Assembly: GCF_039535095.1 (NCBI RefSeq)
Contig: NZ_BAAAWN010000001.1
Location: forward strand, 4,340,001-4,404,000
From: Arthrobacter ramosus
Lineage (GTDB): Bacteria > Actinomycetota > Actinomycetes > Actinomycetales > Micrococcaceae
Direction: 5' to 3'
DNA length: 64,000 bases
Position numbers and translations under genes: made by a program. Shown here piece by piece: positions 61,833 to 64,000 of the stretch (positions within the stretch are counted from its first letter, which is position 1; every line of letters starts with the position of its first letter). The notes under the pieces are model-generated. The model saw nothing but the letters and a program-made list of their open reading frames with translations. It did no database searches and was not told where the DNA came from.

Positions 61833-63257
61833 CTACGGCTGAGGGGCCGTAGGGGTCGTTTTGGTGGTCGAAGTAGCCGGCGGCGTGGGGCTCGTGGGCG
61901 CCGACGGCGTGGGCTTGCTGGGTGCCGGCGTCGCGGGCGGAGGCGGGGCTGACTGGGTGTGCGTCACGGTCGGTACCGGAGCGGGGAGGCTCGACGTCGG
62001 CGCCACCGTGGGCGGTACGGTCACCGGGGGCGGGACTGTTGCTGTGGGCGTCGGTGTCACCACTGGCGCTTGCGTCCCAGTAGGAGCCTGCGTCGCGGTC
62101 GGGCTCGGCGTTCCGGTCGGGGTCGGCGTTCCGGTCGGGGTCGGCGTCGCGCTCGGGGTGCCAGTCGGCGAGTGCGTTGGTGGCGCGCTCGGGGTGCCAG
62201 TCGGCGAGTGCGTTGGCGTCCCGGTCGGGCTCGGCGTCGGCGTCGCGGCGGGTGACGCCGTCGGACTACCGGTGGGTGACGCCGTCGGCGTCTGCGTGGC
62301 CGTAGCAGACGGGCTCGGCGGCACAACCTTCGCTTCCTGTACCCCGCCGGTCACCGCCTCCCTGGAGGGCACGGCTCCCGGGTCAGTCGGCACGGCCCCG
62401 GGGATGGACCAGACGGACCCGGCCGAGGTCGCGGTGGCGGAACCTGGCTGGTAGCTGACCATCGGGATATCGCCGAGGGGATCCACCTGCTTGGTTGGCA
62501 GGAACGTCCAGTTCATCGGGTTGGTATAGACGCCGTTAAGGATCGTCTCGAAGTGCAGGTGGCAACCAGTCGAGGAACCCGTGGTTCCCACTCTGGCAAT
62601 GACCTCGCCCACCCGGACCGATTGCCCCTTGGTCACCGCGATTCCCTGCAGGTGGTTGTACGTGGTGACGAGGCCGTTGCCATGATCAATTTCCACGCGG
62701 TTGCCGCCACCCCACGGATGCCAGCCCACGGCCCGGACCACGCCGGAGTCGGCTGCGTAGACGAGCGTGCCGCAGGCCGCGGCGAAATCCTGGCCCCAGT
62801 GGAACTCCCCCGGCAATCCGGTGAAGGGATCGATCCTCAATCCGAAGGGGGAGCTCGGAAGCAGCACTTCAAGCGGAGCGTAGAGTTTCCCGGCAGGGGG
62901 CCGGTCGAGGGAACTTGATGAGACGTTGAGATTGCCTACGCCGTTCTTGTCGAGGGTTTGGACCGGGGAACGTTCAAAAGACACCGTGGCTTTGTCACCT
63001 GCCTGGACCGGGGCCGATGACGGGCTTTGTGGCAGGGTATCCTGCGCACTCGACGTGGCACCATCCGTGGGTAGCATGCCGGGTTCAACTTGGCCCGTGG
63101 CCAAGGATCCATCGCTTACCGGCCCGCCCAGGCGGGGGCCCTGAAAACCAAAAGCGAGGATCACCACGACAGCGAGGAAACAGGCCGAAAGGACCCGGCC
63201 AAACTTTCTTGTGAGCACCAGATCGACAATCCGGCCAGACTCATGATGCTTTCCCAC
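61833..63257 (-). CDS. M23 family metallopeptidase with Thr/Pro-rich C-terminal tail
   Basis: 474 aa. An N-terminal membrane segment (ACFLAVVVILAFGFQG, about 25-40) anchors or exports it. The lysostaphin-like M23 domain has the zinc set His/Asp in HWGQDFA (about 153-159) and HLHFE (about 234-238), plus SPFGLRIDPFTG. It should cut peptidoglycan cross-bridges. The last 150 residues (about 320-474) are TPTGSP-type repeats that could span the wall or be glycosylated. A peptidase domain before such a tail is unusual; the tail is commonly found before wall-binding modules. Confidence 0.92.
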   Translation of the reverse strand: MGKHHESGRIVDLVLTRKFGRVLSACFLAVVVILAFGFQGPRLGGPVSDGSLATGQVEPGMLPTDGATSSAQDTLPQSPSSAPVQAGDKATVSFERSPVQTLDKNGVGNLNVSSSSLDRPPAGKLYAPLEVLLPSSPFGLRIDPFTGLPGEFHWGQDFAAACGTLVYAADSGVVRAVGWHPWGGGNRVEIDHGNGLVTTYNHLQGIAVTKGQSVRVGEVIARVGTTGSSTGCHLHFETILNGVYTNPMNWTFLPTKQVDPLGDIPMVSYQPGSATATSAGSVWSIPGAVPTDPGAVPSREAVTGGVQEAKVVPPSPSATATQTPTASPTGSPTASPAATPTPSPTGTPTHSPTGTPSAPPTHSPTGTPSATPTPTGTPTPTGTPSPTATQAPTGTQAPVVTPTPTATVPPPVTVPPTVAPTSSLPAPVPTVTHTQSAPPPPATPAPSKPTPSAPTSPTPPATSTTKTTPTAPQP

Positions 63258-63388
63258 AGCGGCTCCTGAGACAGGCGCTCATCCCCAGTACGGGCGCGCT
63301 TGTCCCATTGTGGCCGCTATGAAATCGAATGGGAACACTCGACTTCATACTTGGCCGGTCCGCGAAACACTCGAAGGACGGTGCCGGG

Positions 63389-63769
63389 CTACTCGCCGAG
63401 GTTCTCCTTCAGCAGCGCGCGGTGCTCGACGGCGGCATCCGAATGCAGCGCGCGGCCGGCGTCGGTCAGCTCGAGGTACAGCGAGCGGCGGTCATCCGTG
63501 CAGGTTACGCGGGAGACGAGTCCGGCTTTCTCCAAGCGGTCAACAACCTTGGAGACGGCGCTCTGGGTCATGGGAGTCCGCTCCCCGAGTGCCTTCATGC
63601 GGCAGGCAGAGTCGACGCTTTCGGCAACAAGATCGAGGATTTCGAATTCGTTCAGGCCGATGTCGAACTTGGCTTCGAGGGCGCGGTCTATCGCGGCCGC
63701 GGTGCGGAAGTACGAGTTCTGGATGCTGCGCCATTGCTCAACCAGCTGGCGATCCTGCGTTGTTGCCAT
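63389..63769 (-). CDS. MarR family transcriptional regulator
   Basis: 126 aa, short for the family (about 140). Winged helix: MTQSAVSKVVDRLEKAGLVSRVTCTDDRRSLYLELTDAGR (about 68-107), with the basic wing TDDRRS. Divergent from an MFS gene at 63868 with palindromes in the 98-bp gap, suggesting it represses the transporter and itself, as is usual for MarR/MFS pairs. Confidence 0.92.
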   Translation of the reverse strand: MATTQDRQLVEQWRSIQNSYFRTAAAIDRALEAKFDIGLNEFEILDLVAESVDSACRMKALGERTPMTQSAVSKVVDRLEKAGLVSRVTCTDDRRSLYLELTDAGRALHSDAAVEHRALLKENLGE

Positions 63770-63833
63770 GGCCCGATTCTAGTCGAAACCCAAGATAAAG
63801 TCCACGTCATAAGATTCCGGGTCATATTCCTTG

Positions 63834-63852
63834 TCATTGAATGACGTGTCAT
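63834..63852. promoter_or_regulatory. Overlapping palindromes in the MarR/MFS divergent promoter
   Basis: TCATTGAATGA (63834-63844, perfect 5-1-5) overlaps ATGACGTGTCAT (63841-63852, perfect 5-2-5). Candidate MarR operators just upstream of the MFS start (63868); a TATAGA box (63852-63857) abuts the second. Confidence 0.5.
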
Positions 63853-63867
63853 ATAGATTGATTTCCA

Positions 63868-64000
63868 TGACTTCACCAAGCACCCTCACTAGATCTGCCG
63901 AGCAGCTCCATACAGCCGTCCGCTGGACCCGGGCCCAGTGGCTGCTGCTAATGGTGGTGTGCACAGTCCTGGCCCTCGACGGCCTGGACGTTTCCATGGT
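63868..64000 (+). CDS. MFS transporter, N-terminal part (runs off the window)
   Basis: 44 codons, complete start ATG 63868, no stop before the window edge. MTSPSTLTRSAEQLHTAVRW then a first membrane segment LLLMVVCTVLALDGLDVSM. The divergent MarR gene and the type of TM1 suggest an MFS exporter or importer; a short stretch of protein limits certainty. Confidence 0.7.

Overview
This is a GC-rich actinobacterial chromosome segment. Codon use, gene families and neighbourhoods (RamB next to isocitrate lyase and malate synthase, DUF6297/ABC pair, LytR_C protein with a DGxHR partner, many Gfo/Idh and TIM-barrel sugar genes) fit Micrococcaceae, most likely Arthrobacter, Pseudarthrobacter or Paenarthrobacter. 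No rRNA, tRNA, cas gene or prophage was seen.

Layout. 1-6729: a divergent sugar-catabolic locus. Three translationally coupled minus-strand genes (Gfo/Idh oxidoreductase, DUF993 aldolase-like protein, TIM-barrel isomerase) face a LacI regulator, an MHS-family transporter and a rhamnose-mutarotase-like protein; four matching LacI-type operators lie in the two control regions. 6862-8912: acyl-CoA dehydrogenase and SDR operon. 9023-19658: mostly housekeeping or orphan genes (GH76 hydrolase, YdeI, VOC, NUDIX-like, SRPBCC, tRNA-guanine transglycosylase, AbiEi/DUF559 protein, ABC ATPase with DUF6297 membrane protein). 19872-20573: YhhQ-type queuosine-precursor transporter, the natural partner of the nearby Tgt.

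20789-25734: nested mobile DNA. An IS3-like element (orfA, -1 slippery site, DD35E orfB) sits inside a 32-bp tandem repeat array, and its orfB is split by a compact Tn554-like transposon (tnpA, tnpB, tnpC; 3.43 kb, no cargo), which separates the catalytic Glu from the two Asp residues. 25949-27490: small genes (DUF1801, nucleotidyltransferase-like, DHFR-like reductase). 27633-32707: glyoxylate-shunt locus, ramB divergent from aceA then aceB, with a 224-bp MITE-like inverted-repeat element between aceA and aceB.

34226-46933: a second, larger sugar locus: ROK regulator divergent from Gfo/Idh, a degenerate Gfo/Idh-like partner, solute-binding lipoprotein, two permeases, TIM-barrel enzyme, two more Gfo/Idh enzymes, another TIM-barrel enzyme, a TolB-like propeller, a Dabb protein and a UPF0303 protein. 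With several dehydrogenases, two TIM-barrel enzymes, an importer and no glycosidase, it resembles Ycj-type loci that open glycosides through 3-keto intermediates; this is an inference and the best candidate for an undescribed catabolic system here. 47049-51746: MHS transporter, GNAT, FrnE-like DsbA protein, TetR, LytR_C and DGxHR proteins. 51917-57147: HAD phosphatase, Stealth sugar-phosphate transferase, DUF2142 membrane protein and metallophosphoesterase. 57388-64000: APC permease/TetR/amidohydrolase operon, glutathione peroxidase, M23 peptidase with a Thr/Pro tail, MarR and the start of an MFS transporter.

A recurring theme is repeats. A family of 32-bp-period intergenic arrays (core GGTGAGCGAGCG or its complement) occurs at five places, and several perfect palindromes of 23-29 bp lie between genes.
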